64,000 nt of DNA from Odobenus rosmarus divergens (Eukaryota > Chordata > Mammalia > Carnivora > Odobenidae): NCBI RefSeq assembly GCF_000321225.1, contig NW_004450277.1, positions 2,534,234 through 2,598,233 of the forward strand, read 5' to 3'. Below, in pieces: positions 33,088-44,680 of the stretch. Below the pieces are notes generated by a model. That model was not told where the DNA came from. It worked only from the letters and a program-made list of their open reading frames with translations, and did not search any database. Numbering within the stretch: the stretch's first letter is position 1; every line of letters begins with the position of its first letter. Position numbers and translations under genes: made by a program.

Positions 33088-33292
33088 TTTTTAAAAATTT
33101 TATTTATTTATTTGAGAGAGTGAGAGCGAGAGATCGAACCCAAGTGGGCAGAGGGAGGGGCCAAGGGTGAGGGAGAAGCAGGCTCCCTTCCTGCTGAGCA
33201 GGAAGCCTGATGCGGGACTTGATCCCAGGACCCTGGGATCATGACCCGAGCTGAGGGCAGACACTTAACTGACTGAGTCACCCAGGTGCCCC
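33088..33292 (-). repeat. Can-SINE, antisense (first of a pair at one site)
   Basis: Body from a T-rich tail to CACCCAGGTGCCCC. The flanks are ATTGCCTTCATTTT before it and AACTGCCTTTATTTT after it. Confidence 0.88.
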
Positions 33293-33329
33293 TTAAAAAA
33301 AAACTGCCTTTATTTTTTTATTTTTATTT

Positions 33330-33518
33330 TTTTTAAAAGGTTTTATTTATTTGAGAAAGAGAGAATGAGAGATAGAGAGCACAAGAGGGAAGAAGGTCAG
33401 AGGGAGAAGCAGACTCCCCACTGAGCAGGGAGCCCGATGCGGGACTTGATCCCGGGACTCCAGGATCATGACCTGAGCCGAAGGCAGTCGCTTAACCAAC
33501 TGAGCCACCCAGGTGCCC
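33330..33518 (-). repeat. Can-SINE, antisense (second of a pair at one site)
   Basis: Arctoid-type body ending CACCCAGGTGCCCC. The flanks AACTGCCTTTATTTTTT and AACTGCCTTTAAAAG show that it entered the duplicate left by the neighbouring SINE. Confidence 0.9.
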
Positions 33519-33599
33519 CCCTTAACTGCCTTTAAAAGACACACTTCACCTCTCTCTTTGTATATTTGAATTAATTTATGTCTCTTTGTTGCCATTATT

Positions 33600-33740
33600 A
33601 GTTTTCTTTCTTTCCCTTTCTTTTTTCCTTTCTTTCTTTTCTTTCTTTTTTCCTTTCTTTTCTTTCTTTCTCTCTCTCTCTCTTTCTTTCTTTCTGTCAT
33701 CTCTCTTTCTCTCACTCTCTCTCTCTCTTTTTTTTTTTCT
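33600..33740. repeat. CT/CTTT polypyrimidine microsatellite
   Basis: About 140 bases of TTTC, TTCC and CT units with a short T-run at the end. Not attached to a SINE tail as far as I can see. Confidence 0.9.
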
Positions 33741-34050
33741 GAGTTTTCATCAGTTTTCTTTGTCTCAATGCCTGGTCTTATTTGTTCAGAAATGATATCT
33801 GATCTTTTTCAGTAGCCCCTCACCCAGCAGTGCTGTGGGGCCAACACAGGGCTCCGGCGTGGAAGGTGTGCAGCCAGTATTTGTGGGCTGATTGAATCCG
33901 AACAGATAGATGAGATTCAAGGGACAAACCAGCAAACATGATTCTCTGGGTGCCCTCCCTCAGTGCCCAGACACCCAAGAACACCGTGGCTGCTGATGGG
34001 GCCCAGTGACTTGCTATGACGTGGATGATGTTCTTTCTTCTCTTTTGAAG

Positions 34051-34169
34051 CCCTGGACATGAATGCTTTCATTAAGGCCATGAAGAAGATTCTGAGCAAT
34101 ATGTCAGATGAGATGCTAGAGGCGCTGTTTCTGAAGGTGGACACAGACTGTACTGGCTCCGTCACCTGG
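34051..34169 (+). CDS. EFCAB8: EFCAB8 exon 4: EF-hand pair
   Basis: Residues 99-138. It reads ALDMNAFIKAMKKILSNM and then LEALFLKVDTDCTGSVTW, the exit helix of EF-hand 1 and the entering helix and loop of EF-hand 2. The second loop (residues 129-140) begins well (D1, D3, T5, G6), but position 12 is Lys instead of the usual Glu. The acceptor is CTCTTTTGAAG (AAG rather than CAG) and the donor is TGG|GTGAGG. Confidence 0.93.
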
Positions 34170-35499
34170 GTGAGGAGGGTGCCCCTGCTGCCTCAGGTAG
34201 CTGGAGGGACGCTGAAGGGTCCAGGCGTGGCGGATCCGTAGAGCACGTGGAGGGCTGAAGATGGGGAAGTGGTCAAGGCATCAGAAAGCCACCTGTGGAT
34301 TCTGGGGTGCTTGCTGGGTAGAGGAAACCCTCCTGAGTCTTCTGTGAGCAGGGCTTACTGCAGCTCATTCTTCTCCTGGGAGTTAGGAGAGTGTATGACA
34401 AATGTCAGTGACCTGGCAGTAAGGATACTGCCCACCAGCCCCCCACTCAGTCCCAGCAGGTGCCACAACCATCTCATGGCCCTTTCTGGCCACTTAGCCA
34501 GCAGGCAGGCCTGTGGCTTTTCCATCCAAAAATGCCAGGGTTTTAGAGCAGGTTTTTCCCCTGATTCTATATGTTCTGTGATGAGCAGACGTACCATTCA
34601 AGAATACGGAATACAGAAAGATACAGAAAAGTACAACAAAATAGTCTGATGTATTGACGTAGCAATGCCCACATGATTACTAGCCTTTATACCAGCGTTG
34701 TGCTAAGCACTTTATGTATTATTTTACTTAAATTTCACAGGAATCCTACAGGGTAGGTGTTGTTATTTACCTTAATTTGACAGATCGGGAAACTGAGGCA
34801 TGAAGAAGTTAAGAAACTTGCCCAGAGTGACAGAGCTAGTTAGCAGCTGAGCTAGTCTTCAGACCTGGGAAGTTTGCCCCAGGAGCCCGGGTGTTAACTA
34901 CTCTGACATTCCTCTCCTCGGCTTAGGCATACATACTGTTTTGTTTTTTCTTTTCAATTCTCTTAATATTCTACAATAAACATGTTTCCAGAATTCTCTG
35001 CTATCTACACAATGATTTAATAACTCCCTCTTTCTTTATAGGTTCATATGGTGGCCTGTTTTGGCCTTTATGAGGCATCAGTAGATTCTAGAGTTGCCCT
35101 CTGGCCTGGCTTCTGGGTCTTCCCCTGCTGTTGTTATATGAGCTGGGACAACTCCTCTCTACTTTTATGGGCCTCAGTCTTATTACCCATAAAGTGGGGG
35201 TGAACAAAGAGATCCAAACAAGATGCCGGATGTGGCGATGATGCGCAGATGTATTTAGCATCACGGAAACGTATGAAGGAGGGAGGTGCTGCTATATGTC
35301 CTTGGGATCCCAGATCCCAGAACAGCTCAGGGGCTGGGCTCCTCCCCTTGGCCAGCTCCAGGAAGCAGCAGCCAGAGAGCCCCTTGGAAGGGGCTGGGAA
35401 GGATGGGGGAAGCACCGGAAGCCAGGCATTGGCCCCCAAAGCCCAGTGCTCTGATAGCTCGGCCAACTCTGTCCTGCCTCGTGTTTCTTCCCGAGGCAG
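34170..35499 (+). other. EFCAB8: EFCAB8 intron 4
   Basis: About 1.3 kb with an antisense MIR at about 34678-34875. The rest is unassigned. It ends TTTCTTCCCGAGGCAG. Confidence 0.8.
34678..34875 (-). repeat. MIR, antisense, well preserved
   Basis: 'GTGCTAAGCACTTTATGTAT', 'GACAGATCGGGAAACTGAGG' and 'AACTTGCCCAGAGTGACAGA' match the MIR reverse complement closely. Confidence 0.9.
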
Positions 35500-35603
35500 C
35501 AGAAGTACGTGGATTACATGATGCGGGAGTTCCAGAGAAGGGAGAGGATGAAAACAAGCCAGTACCGCCTGCGCTTCCACCTTCCCATGAGGATCGTCCC
35601 CCT
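35500..35603 (+). CDS. EFCAB8: EFCAB8 exon 5: after the EF-hands
   Basis: Residues 139-172 plus two bases. QKYVDYMMREFQRRERMKTS is the exit helix of EF-hand 2, continuing into a basic helix. QYRLRFHLPMRIVP then leads toward the WD repeats. The donor is CT|GTAAGC. If unspliced, the frame would meet TAA at once. The next exon gives the G that completes Leu. Confidence 0.93.
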
Positions 35604-37963
35604 GTAAGCAGCCTCTCCCTGGACTGAAGGGGTGTGTGGGAACAAGGAGCGAGCGCTCCTCCCTAAGTCCCCCAGCCTCTCTTTGTGGGGCCATCAAGGC
35701 TCCTTTCAGCCCCTCGACCCTGTAGGCGAGCCTGAGCATTAAGGTGGGTGACGTGTCCCCACTTTACAGACAAGGAAACTGAGGTTCGGGGAGGTCAAAT
35801 GAGAATGGTGGGGTTGCTGTTTTGGACCCTCCCTGCAGCATCACCGTTTCTCCTGCTTCCTCCCACCGCTGGTGCTGAGTGGGCCTGGGGCTTTTATCCA
35901 CAGGGCACAGATGGCTCACGTGGCGGGGAGTAAAAGCCATCACGGGAAGCTGCTCCTGGAGGCCACACCAGGCCTCGGGAACGGGCCACTGATCACTCCT
36001 GGAGCATGTGGCTCTGTCCCTGCCTTGACCCCCTCCTGACCCTGCCTGTTTGCTCCCCCTCGTGGCTCCTCCACACCGTGCCATCTGGACCTTCACCTCA
36101 TCTTTCTGTGCCATGGCCCTGTCTGCTCCCGCGCCTCTGAACTCCCTAAGAACAAGGAACCCTCCAGTGGGTCTGGCCAATGGCCCAGGGCTCTTCCCAG
36201 AGTTCCTTTCCCGGAGACCACCCGGGGGTTTGCGTACCTCCTGCCCAGTGCGGGCAGCTGGGGCCAGGGAGCCAGGTCCTCTGGTCCAACACTTGGTGAC
36301 CGGCATTTGTGGCCTGGTTAGGAGGTGCTGTGGTTGGATCTGTTCTCAGGACCACCCCCAGAGCAGACTATGGGGAAGACGGTGAACCAGAAGTAGTCTC
36401 TGCCCCGGAGCACCTGGAGATTCAGAGAGATGGTGTAATGAAAACCAGGAAAGGGCAACTAAAACAATTTTGGTCAAGATTCAATTGAGGAATAGTCAAT
36501 AAATATGAACGATGAAGGATTTTATAACCATACATGATGACCTGATGTGGCCAAGCCTTCATGGGTCTTTCTATTTCCTTGGGACGTTTAGATTCCCAAG
36601 GGTGCTTAAAGGGCCAGAACCAAAAACGTTAAGAAGCCTGTCCCTATTTTCCCCTATTTATTTGCTCAACCTTCAAACCCAGAGAGCATTTCCAGCTTGG
36701 CAGAGAAAATAGCCAAGTACTATTTAACTACCTTCATGAAAGGGTCATCTTAAAAGTTGGCTCCCCATTCCTGAGTCTGGGCCAAGATCACTGAACGCCC
36801 CCTCTGGGATGCCTCCGCAGTCTGGCAGGCGGAGGTGCTGGCCCTGTGGCGTAACACCTCCTGAGGGCTCCACTCACTTCTCATGGCTCTCACCTGTTGT
36901 GTCGACCCCTCAGGGTCCCGTGGCCCTGACGCGACAGGTGGCCCTGGGAATGATGCTTGAGGGCAGACCGGGCAGCGCTGCAGGCCGTGGGGGGCGGGGG
37001 AGAGAGAGGAGCCGTGTCCAGACACACCATCACCCTCTCTCCTGCTGAGACTGTTTTGGACGTGGAATTTCACAGCCGTGTGGGTTAGCCCTCAGCCACA
37101 GGTCACATGGTGTCCACAGTGAGATTTGCAGAGGGCTCCAGCTGGAGTAGGGATGGGGCTGCCGAGGTTCTAATTTGAGCTCTGCCTGTAGCCAGGACAT
37201 AACTCTAGGCAAATGCTTATCCCTGGGTCCCTGTGAGGTGAATTAACATCCCCTGCCCCGCCGGGGCCTGGAGGTGTGGGAACGTCAGGTGGGAGAGTGT
37301 GTGCTGTGCCGTGTCCAGAAGTCAAAATGGTGCTCCCGTTAGCAGCCAGCCCGCCAGCTTAGCCAGCTTGGGGCAGGAAAGAAGGCATCACTGTAGCCTG
37401 CTGGGAAGGCTGCATGCGGGCGTCCTGCAAGGCCAGGCCTGCCGTGGGAGCCCTTTGCTGGGCTCAGGGCCTGGCCTTGGAGATGAGGAGTCAGGTACAT
37501 GGGGTTCTGTTGGATACACTGTCCCTTGTCTACTTTTATCGCGTGCTTGGGTTATACTCCCTTTCTCTACCCCGAGTTGCCAGAATCTGTTATTATGAAG
37601 GTTTCAGTGGCAAGCCCCCCTCCACTCGCCTCCTATAGACCATTTTTCTCATAAAAGAAGTTTTGCAAAAGACCTCTGTTCTCTGCCTCCCTTGACCCTG
37701 TCCCATCCTGAGGAAGCTGATTGGCTGTGCGATAGGAGAAGCTACTGCTTGTGGAGCCCTGTCTCATACCAGCGGCCTTCTTGGGTCTCTCTTTCTTTCG
37801 GCCACCACTGATAATGGTAGAAACCCGCCTGGCAGAGTCACACGTCGCGCGAGCGTGCGCACCTGCGAAGGGAGCTCCCCTTGCTTGCTCTCTCCTTCCT
37901 CCTCTGTGCTCTTCATTCTGTTTTTGGTTTGAGTCCTTCTCTCTCCTCCATCACCTTCCACAG
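35604..37963 (+). other. EFCAB8: EFCAB8 intron 5
   Basis: About 2.4 kb without any Can-SINE. A MIR trace (about 35750-35800) and a small CpG cluster at 37841-37867 are all I can name. It ends CACCTTCCACAG. Confidence 0.8.
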
Positions 37964-38099
37964 GAACCATGGCTGTGAGATTGTGAAGGTGCAGTTTTTA
38001 ACCCAGCGGTTCAAGAAGACGGGACATCTCCTGACTGTCACCAAGGATGGGATCTTGCAGATCTGGTCTGAGGCCTTCTCGCTGCTTAACTCCTTTAGG
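37964..38099 (+). CDS. EFCAB8: EFCAB8 exon 6: first WD repeat
   Basis: Residues 173-218. It begins NHGCEIVKVQFLTQRFKK and ends in LLTVTKDGILQIWSEAF, a WD40 repeat with D201 and W207 in the expected places. It ends FR in phase 0. The donor is AGG|GTGAGG. Confidence 0.93.
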
Positions 38100-38559
38100 G
38101 TGAGGGAGGCCCACCCGTGGAGACACATGGGGTGGTCGGGGAGCCTTTGCCTTTGTACCTTGATAGTGAAGGTGACCCGGACCCAGAGTAAGCTCAGTCT
38201 TGGGTTCATGGTCACTGCCGTCACTGCTCCCAGGGCCAGGTTCTGGCTTCACTGTGGGACTGGGACTCTCATGTTCCTCTTTTGTAAGCAGGATGACATC
38301 TGGGTGTTTGGATGTCCAACAGTTTTTACATCCAGTTTTTCCAAACAGAATGTCACTGTAGCCCTCCCTGGCCACCAGGCTTACTTCTGGGCCCCATATC
38401 AGTAAGTGGTATCATCACCCACCAAGGTTCCTGTGTTAGAGATCAGCCCCCTCTCCTTTCCCTGTCACAACCACTCCATCACCAGGTGCTGCTGATTCAA
38501 ATCCTTCACCTGGACAGGGCAGGAAATCACAGTGGTTGTGAGAGTGGGCTCTGGAGCCC

Positions 38560-38765
38560 ACCTTAGAACCTGACACTGCCACCTTCCAGCTCTCTGACCT
38601 TGGACAGTATATAGGTCTCAGTTTCCTCATCTGTCAAATGGGGTCACCGTAACCCCCTCAGGCTTCTGGGAGGATTTAATGACATAATAATACTCATAAG
38701 GTACTCAGAGTAGGACAAGGCCTACAGTGAGTGCCGGACAAATATAAGCTGACATCATCATTGTC
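38560..38765 (+). repeat. MIR, sense
   Basis: 'AGCTCTCTGACCTTGGACAG', 'TCAGTTTCCTCATCTGTCAA' and 'GGATTTAATGACATAATAAT' match the MIR consensus in order. Confidence 0.9.
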
Positions 38766-40572
38766 TTTGTGCTGTTGGCTCCTGGCCAAGTGCAGTAAGT
38801 GGGAAAACACTCAGGAAGACTGGCTGTGCACTTAGTGTCGCCAGGCCAGGCCAGAATCGTCCAGCACATGAGGAAGGCGCAGCTCCCCAGAGAAGGAAGT
38901 CTTCCTGAGAAGGCTACCAGCAGCAGGAAGGGTTTCAGAAGCCTGTGAAACAGCGGTGTTTCATAGATGCATCAGGGGGAGTCCCGTGGGGCCGGAGGGT
39001 TCTGGCTCATCCCCTCTCGGTTGCCTAGGGAGACAGCTCAGGTCTGTGGAGGTCCAGCGACTCTCTTGGGTGTACTTGGTAGCCCAGGACCAAGGGGGAC
39101 TCACACCCGAGTTCCTGAGGCTAGGGTTTCTGGTACCCTCCACCCTCTTTTTCTCTGTGTGTTTATTTTGGTGGGAAGAGGGCACTTTATAGCCTGAGCT
39201 AAATAATGTTGGTTATGGCTGCTACTTGATCACCTCAGCACCCCTCAGAGGCCAAGTCTGGGAGGGTTGAGGAGGACAGAGGGAGGCTCACCGGAAGGCC
39301 CAACATTCTTCCTTGAGGGGCTGCTTGGGCAAGTAGATATTGGCAAGAGTGATCCACCAAGCACTGTCCATGAACACCCACTGCATGCCGTGGTCATGCA
39401 GATGGAAAATACTGGAGTCTGGGGGGAGAGGCCTGGGCTTCACTTCACAGCTGTGCAGCCTTGGACGAGTCACTGAAACTCCCTAGGGTGGCCCTGGGCT
39501 TCTGGGAGGAACATGGAGGTGATGGGCGTTACAGTCCCCGCTACTGTGTGTGGGTGGCCAAGGGGCCTGGCCCATTGTTCTCACTGCCCAGCTGCCGGCA
39601 CCAGCCCCTGTGCTCTCAGTGTGTCTGAGTTCTGATGCAACGGTCCCCTCCCTGCCCCGGCCTTTGCTGGCCCTTCCGCATCCCCACCTAGAAGAGCTGC
39701 CTGAAAGCCCCCTTCCCTTCTGTTTCACGTGGCACTCCTCCCTGCTTCCTTCAGTTCCCAGTCCGTGGCCTTATTCGGGGAGTAAAATACAAGTTTCTTA
39801 GCTGGTCACCCTGAACTCCTCTCCCAACCTCCCATTCCCCAAGCCTCCTCTTCCCTGGACACCAAAGTCCATTCCTGCTGACATGCCTTTGTGTGTGGCA
39901 TCCCCGACCTGGAGCCTGGAGTGCCCACTCAAATTCCGTCTGCAGGGGTGTTACGTGAGGCTGGCAGGGGAGCGCGGAAAGGCACCTCACACCCTGGCAG
40001 GACGATTTCTTGTTCATAAGCTGCTTGAACCAGGTGACACCTGCAGATGGTAAACAAGATTCAGACAAAACAAGCAAAAATGAATACAATGTTCTGTGTC
40101 TATTATATCTCAATTAAACCGGCGGGGGGGGAAAGAGACAGGCAGAGGGGCAGTTCGTGGGAAGTCAGTCTCCCTCTCCCAGACCCTAATTCTCTCCCGG
40201 GAGGCAACTTCTATGACCAGTTTCGGGGTGCTCTTCCGTGGTTAGACTGTACACACATCCCCCCACCCCTTTCTTTTTAAATATACACATGGTAGCACGT
40301 GATAGTGCTGCTTTCTACCTTGCCTTCTCATTGCATAATAGATCCTGGTGACTCCTCTCTGTGGCAGGTGCACACCTCCCTCGTTTGTAAAGTCCGAGTG
40401 GTGCGCTGCGGTTTGGGTTTATATCCACGCTCCTCTGCAGGCAGCCTGTGGCCTGTTGCTATCACAGCAATGTAGCAGGGCCCGCCCTCGCACACACTTC
40501 TCTGTGAGCACGTGGGAACACATCCATAGATGTGGCTTGGAAGTAGATCCCAGGATTACAAACCATGCACAT

Positions 40573-40796
40573 TTAAAACTTTGATGAGTGGGGCGCCTGG
40601 GTGGCTCAGTCGGTTAACTGTCTTGACTTCAGCTCAGGTCATGATCTCAGGGTCCTGGGATCAGGCCCCTGTGTCAGGTGGGTTCCACGCCCAGTGGGGA
40701 GTCTGCTTCTCCCTCTGCAACCCCCTCTCCTACTTGTGCTCTCTCTCTCAAATAAATAAATAAAATCTTTAAAAAAGTACTTAAAACTTTAATGAG
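40573..40796 (+). repeat. Can-SINE, sense, with target-site duplication
   Basis: The body at 40589-40780 starts GGGGCGCCTGGGTGGCTCAG at about 40590. The flanks TTAAAACTTTGATGAG and TTAAAACTTTAATGAG (40573-40588 and 40781-40796) differ by one base. Confidence 0.93.
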
Positions 40797-41057
40797 CATG
40801 TCAAATGGCTCTAAAAAGGGGGTGTGAGGAGGGGTGTTCCTTAAGCCCATTTTACAGATGTGGAAACTGAGACTCAGAGAGGTCAGGGAACTTCAGAGGC
40901 CCTATCAGTAGTTGGTGGGAACACTGGGCTCCATACCAGGTCTATGGCTGGCTCCAGGGCCTTGGGTGGCAGGAGAGGGCTCATGGGATCCCATGCTCCT
41001 GGTGTGCTCTGCTGGGCAAGCCCTCCCAGCCCAGATCTCTGCTCTTCCTCTGGCCAG

Positions 41058-41163
41058 CTTAACCAGATCCAGCAGGTCTATAACCTGCAGATGTGGGTCA
41101 TCGACATGGTGTGTCTCTATAACATGAACCTGATTGCAGTTGCATCTACTGACCAGAAGATAG
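41058..41163 (+). CDS. EFCAB8: EFCAB8 exon 7
   Basis: Residues 219-253 plus one base: LNQIQQVYNLQMWVIDMVC, then NMNLIAVASTDQKI. This is the beta-strand part of a second WD repeat (hydrophobic strands, then A-S-T-D). The acceptor is CTGGCCAG and the donor is ATAG|GTGAGT. Confidence 0.92.
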
Positions 41164-41380
41164 GTGAGTCCCTGACAGCTCCCCAGGCCTGCTCTCGGCC
41201 ATTGGAGGGCATGCATTTACACTTGGAGAGACCTGTCACCAAGCCAGCTGTGGGCATGGGTTAGAGTCCTCTGGGGGTGCTGCAGCTGGTAAGCAGATGC
41301 TGCGTGTTGTCACCAGACCCCCAAGGCCTGGGACGTGGGCTTGGGTTCCATGCATGTCTCCCCATCTCTGTCTTCCTCAG

Positions 41381-41465
41381 AGTTCTTTGACATTAGCAAC
41401 CGTAACTGTGCCCGGGCCTTCACCTTCATTGATCTGGACAGCTGTGTCCTGGCCATGGACTACTG
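41381..41465 (+). CDS. EFCAB8: EFCAB8 exon 8
   Basis: Residues 254-281 plus two bases. EFFDISNRNCARAFTFIDL completes the repeat begun in exon 7 (the FFD takes the place of the usual WD), followed by DSCVLAMDY. It ends TG|GTGAGT and the next exon makes it Trp. The intron before it is only 217 bases. Confidence 0.92.
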
Positions 41466-41989
41466 GTGAGTCTCAGGGAGATTGGCACACAGCCTTGGCA
41501 GCCACATCACTCAGCAGGGTTGGGACTCCCAGAAAGCCTCTCTGGAAACAGCCCTGGAAAGATTCCCACTCTGTGTGTCTGTGTCGTCTTCACCAAGCTG
41601 CCCCTCCTGGGGGGGAGGGTCACTCAGTCATCAGTCCCTCTTCCTCCCATGCCCTGAGCAAGTCAGCCACTGAATCCTGGCAGAGGCTTGTCCCGCCAAG
41701 GCCGAGGACTCTGGGAGTGTCATGGTCCATCAGTAGGGGTGAGCTGATAATGAGCATCTGGAGGACCAGGACTCATTTGTTTGGGTTTTAAAAGAAAACA
41801 ATGATTTCTTTTGGACCTGGTTCGCCGATGATCTGGATCTGGGCGGCTGGGCCCATGTTTGTCAGCTGTTGAGGGCAAGGCTGGAACTGCTCTCGCTCCC
41901 AGGTGGAGGAACGTCGTTGGACGCTGGGAGGGTGGAGGGTTGCAGCTGGTGTGCGCAACCCAGCCTTTTCTGTCCCCACCTCCCCTCAG

Positions 41990-42114
41990 GTCTGACTACC
42001 ACAGAGGTGTGTTCTGCTACGGGGACACCAAAGGCAACGTCATCGTCTTCACCTCTGACAATGTGACCCACGGGTTGTTCAACCCCCGAATCCTTCCCAG
42101 GACCTCCAAATGGG
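41990..42114 (+). CDS. EFCAB8: EFCAB8 exon 9
   Basis: From the split Trp282 to 323. SDYHRGVFCYGDTKGNVIVF is the next WD-like repeat (GD-G-NVIVF), then SDNVTHGLFNPRILPRTSKW. The donor GG|GTAGCT is weak past GTA. Use of it is supported by the correct phase into exon 10. Confidence 0.92.
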
Positions 42115-44582
42115 GTAGCTAAGATGCTGGGGAACTGGGGGAGGGGGGAGATGGCCCTGCCCTGAGGAGCTCTTCCCTCTCCCGCCTTCCAGCTCAGGAG
42201 CCCCTGAGGGGCAGTGAGGCCGATGCTCAGCTCAGAGTGGCCTGTGGGACAGGGGGTGATGAAAGGACAGCAGGAGCCAGAGGGGGCTGAGGAGACAATC
42301 TCTGTGAAGGCAGGAGGTTGCACAGGGGAGGCTGAGGGGAGGGGCTGCAGGACCCTGCGCATCCCAGCAAGCACGAGCCTGGGCCAGCTGTGTGACCCTG
42401 GGGAAGCCGCTCACCCGCTCTGGGTCTTGGGATGACAGCACTACCTTTCTGCATGGTCGGGAGGAGGGTCTGCTCTCCTTGGCTGGGAGTGGCCTCTGTT
42501 TGTGGGGCTGGGGGTGGGGCAGAAAGGCCTGCGGGAGAGCCTGGTTCAACAAGGATATGAGCATGCATAAGCACCGTGACATCTCCTGAGCACTTGTGTG
42601 CTGCGTGCTTTGGGCACATTGCCTCCTCCAGTCCCCCACCCACTGCCAGGAGGGAGCCGCTGCTGCTACAGTCCGTTAAGAGAGGCAGAAGGCTGCTTTC
42701 GGGGGTGCAGCACTTGCATGGGCCCCACAGGGTCAGTGGCCTGAAGCAGGCGGTCCGCCCCAGAGTCTGAAACTTAACCCCTTGCTGGGCTGTACCCCAG
42801 ACTGACTGCCTGCTGCAGGGTACTGTTTGGGGCGGCTCTGCCAAGGGCACTGGATCCCAGCTCTGGGGCCTGGGGCTGTTGGGGGCTCGGCTGGGCTGGA
42901 CCCTGTGCAGGATCGAGCCTTTGGTGCACAGTGTCAGGCCTCTAGGTTGCTTCATACCCATCTAGAGGAGGCCCCGGGCCACCAGGGGCCCCAGCCCCCG
43001 GGGACACTGACTCCCCTTCCACCCAGGACACCAGAGCAGACCCTTGGGCTTCCAGTCAGAATTTCTGAGCAGGACACTCTCCAAGGGCTCCCAGGCCCTG
43101 GTGATACCTCTCCTGCTGAGCTTGACAGGGCAACACTCCCCCCACTGGCCAGATGGAAAATGGCTCCTGCCCTGGATACAGCAGTGGGCGGGCACCAGCT
43201 CCATTCCTGCCTCATCAGCCGCTGCCCCTGGTGCCTTCCCTCGTGCTGCCCCAACCGAGGCGACTGTCTGGCTGAGGTCATGCTGTGCCACACTGGGAAC
43301 TGGCATGGGAGGTTGTGGTGGTCTTTGAGCTGCGTGTTGGACAGGAGATCGGAGCAGGTGCAGATGAAGCAGGAGTGTAGGAAGGAGGCCTTCCATGCCA
43401 CATGCGGCGTGAAGGTTGGGTCACGCACAAAGGTGGGCCCACCAGTGTGTTGACTTGGGAGGAGGTGGACGGACCAGCTCTGTGTGACCTGGTTCCAGTT
43501 GCTTAACCTCTCTGTACCTCAGTTCCCTTATTAAACAGGGATGAGCAGACTCAATTCACGGCTTTTCTGTAAGGTGGAAGGAGAGCATGCAGTGTGAGGC
43601 ACACAGTAAGGGCCAGGTGACTACCTCCCCTGACCTCCTGGGGCCCTCTCAGCCTCATGGGAGAGGCAGACAGGCAAGCAAGCTTGCACTGCAGCCCTGG
43701 CTAAGCTTTCTCCCTCCTGCGCCCTTGCAGGGCCTGCCCCACTTCAGCAACACTCCATCCCTTGGGACTTCCCTTGCCAGATGGGACCGGTGGCTTTGCA
43801 GCAGTAAAATGCTTGGCATAAGCCCCTAGGTCCCCCTCTCTTTTCTGCATTTTACCTGGGAGTTTCTCTCAGACTTGAGCCCAGATTGTCCCCGTCCTTC
43901 TGACCCACCTCCTTAAACCCTGCTCTGCAGGTAGACCCAGGCTTGTCCCCATCACCACTGGCTCCATCTGCCTGTGTCAAGCCTTTCCTTGTGCACCAGG
44001 GGCCTTTCCCTGGAGGCTCCCGGGCCCGGCCGCTGGCCCTGGGAGGTTTCGGAGGCCAGGAGACTCTAAACACCTCAAGGGCCAGGCTGTGCTTAGGGCA
44101 GTTGCTCCAGGCATGTTTGCTGGATGCTTCTCCTTGGAACTTGTGTTTGCTGGACAAGGTGGGGCATGTCGTTTGAGGCATGATGGTAAACTTCCAAATG
44201 ATCCTTTCCAGAAAGAGTAGAGCCTATGGTCTCAGTTGGTTCTCCAGTCCAGCAGAGCTGGAGCTCCCTGAATGAGAATCACCTTGTGTAGATTGCAGTA
44301 TGCAGGGGAGAGGGAGGAGCCCGGGATGTAGGGCCGGCTCAGCATGCACGGGCACAGGGGCTCCAGGCAGCAGTGTTTATCTGCCTGGGTCTGTGTTCTG
44401 GGTGTTGAGTTCACCCCTCCGAATCCACCAGAACGTGGTAAAGCTTGAACGAGCATTTGGATGGAAAAGCCTTTTGAGACATACAGGAGTCGCAAACCAA
44501 CTCAAGGTGTCCTCTGGGGTTTTGCTGATCTGGCAAAGGCGGGGAGCTGGTGATGTGGACCTCGGTTTTTCTCTCCTATCAG
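42115..44582 (+). other. EFCAB8: EFCAB8 intron 9
   Basis: About 2.5 kb of GC-rich sequence with no SINE. A sense MIR trace (43480-43630) is the only repeat recognised. Long open frames on both strands here are chance, due to base composition. Confidence 0.8.
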
Positions 44583-44656
44583 ATCACTGGACCAAAGTTT
44601 CTGCACGGAAGCTCCTAAATGAAAAATCCCCTTTGTATAGGAGTTACCAGCTGAAG
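44583..44656 (+). CDS. EFCAB8: EFCAB8 exon 10
   Basis: Residues 324-348: DHWTKVSARKLLNEKSPLYR and then SYQLK, a basic linker between WD repeats. The acceptor is CTCTCCTATCAG, the donor is AAG|GTAGGT, and it ends in phase 0. Confidence 0.9.
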
Positions 44657-44680
44657 GTAGGTTGTATCTTTCCTTGGCCT

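Larger units (their letters stand above)
25952..34050 (+). other. EFCAB8: EFCAB8 intron 3
   Basis: The largest intron (about 8.1 kb), mostly repeats. It holds an LTR-like element (about 26220-26730), L1 fragments (26060-26215, 27605-27740, 31790-31985) and L2 (31070-31320, 32490-32800). Can-SINEs lie at 27973-28160, 28342-28447, 28728-28923, 29621-29817, 30204-30400, 30535-30720, 30865-31044, 31572-31715, 33088-33292 and 33330-33518. Two CT-rich microsatellites lie at 28461-28727 and 33600-33740. Unassigned: 26730-27600, 28940-29580, 29830-30180 (G-rich), 32000-32480 and 33745-34040. Confidence 0.75.
38100..41057 (+). other. EFCAB8: EFCAB8 intron 6
   Basis: About 3 kb. It holds a sense MIR (38560-38765), a Can-SINE (40589-40780) and an antisense MIR trace (40840-40930). 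The stretch 39590-39960 may be a diverged L2. 38770-39580 and 39960-40570 are unassigned. Confidence 0.75.

Noticed and set aside
35764..36306. 180-codon open frame on the minus strand
   Set aside because: No recognisable motif or splice logic. It lies in GC-rich EFCAB8 intron 5.
42227..42961. 244-codon open frame on the minus strand within EFCAB8 intron 9
   Set aside because: The GC-rich intron gives several overlapping open frames on both strands. The peptide is Pro/Ser/Cys-rich without any family signature.
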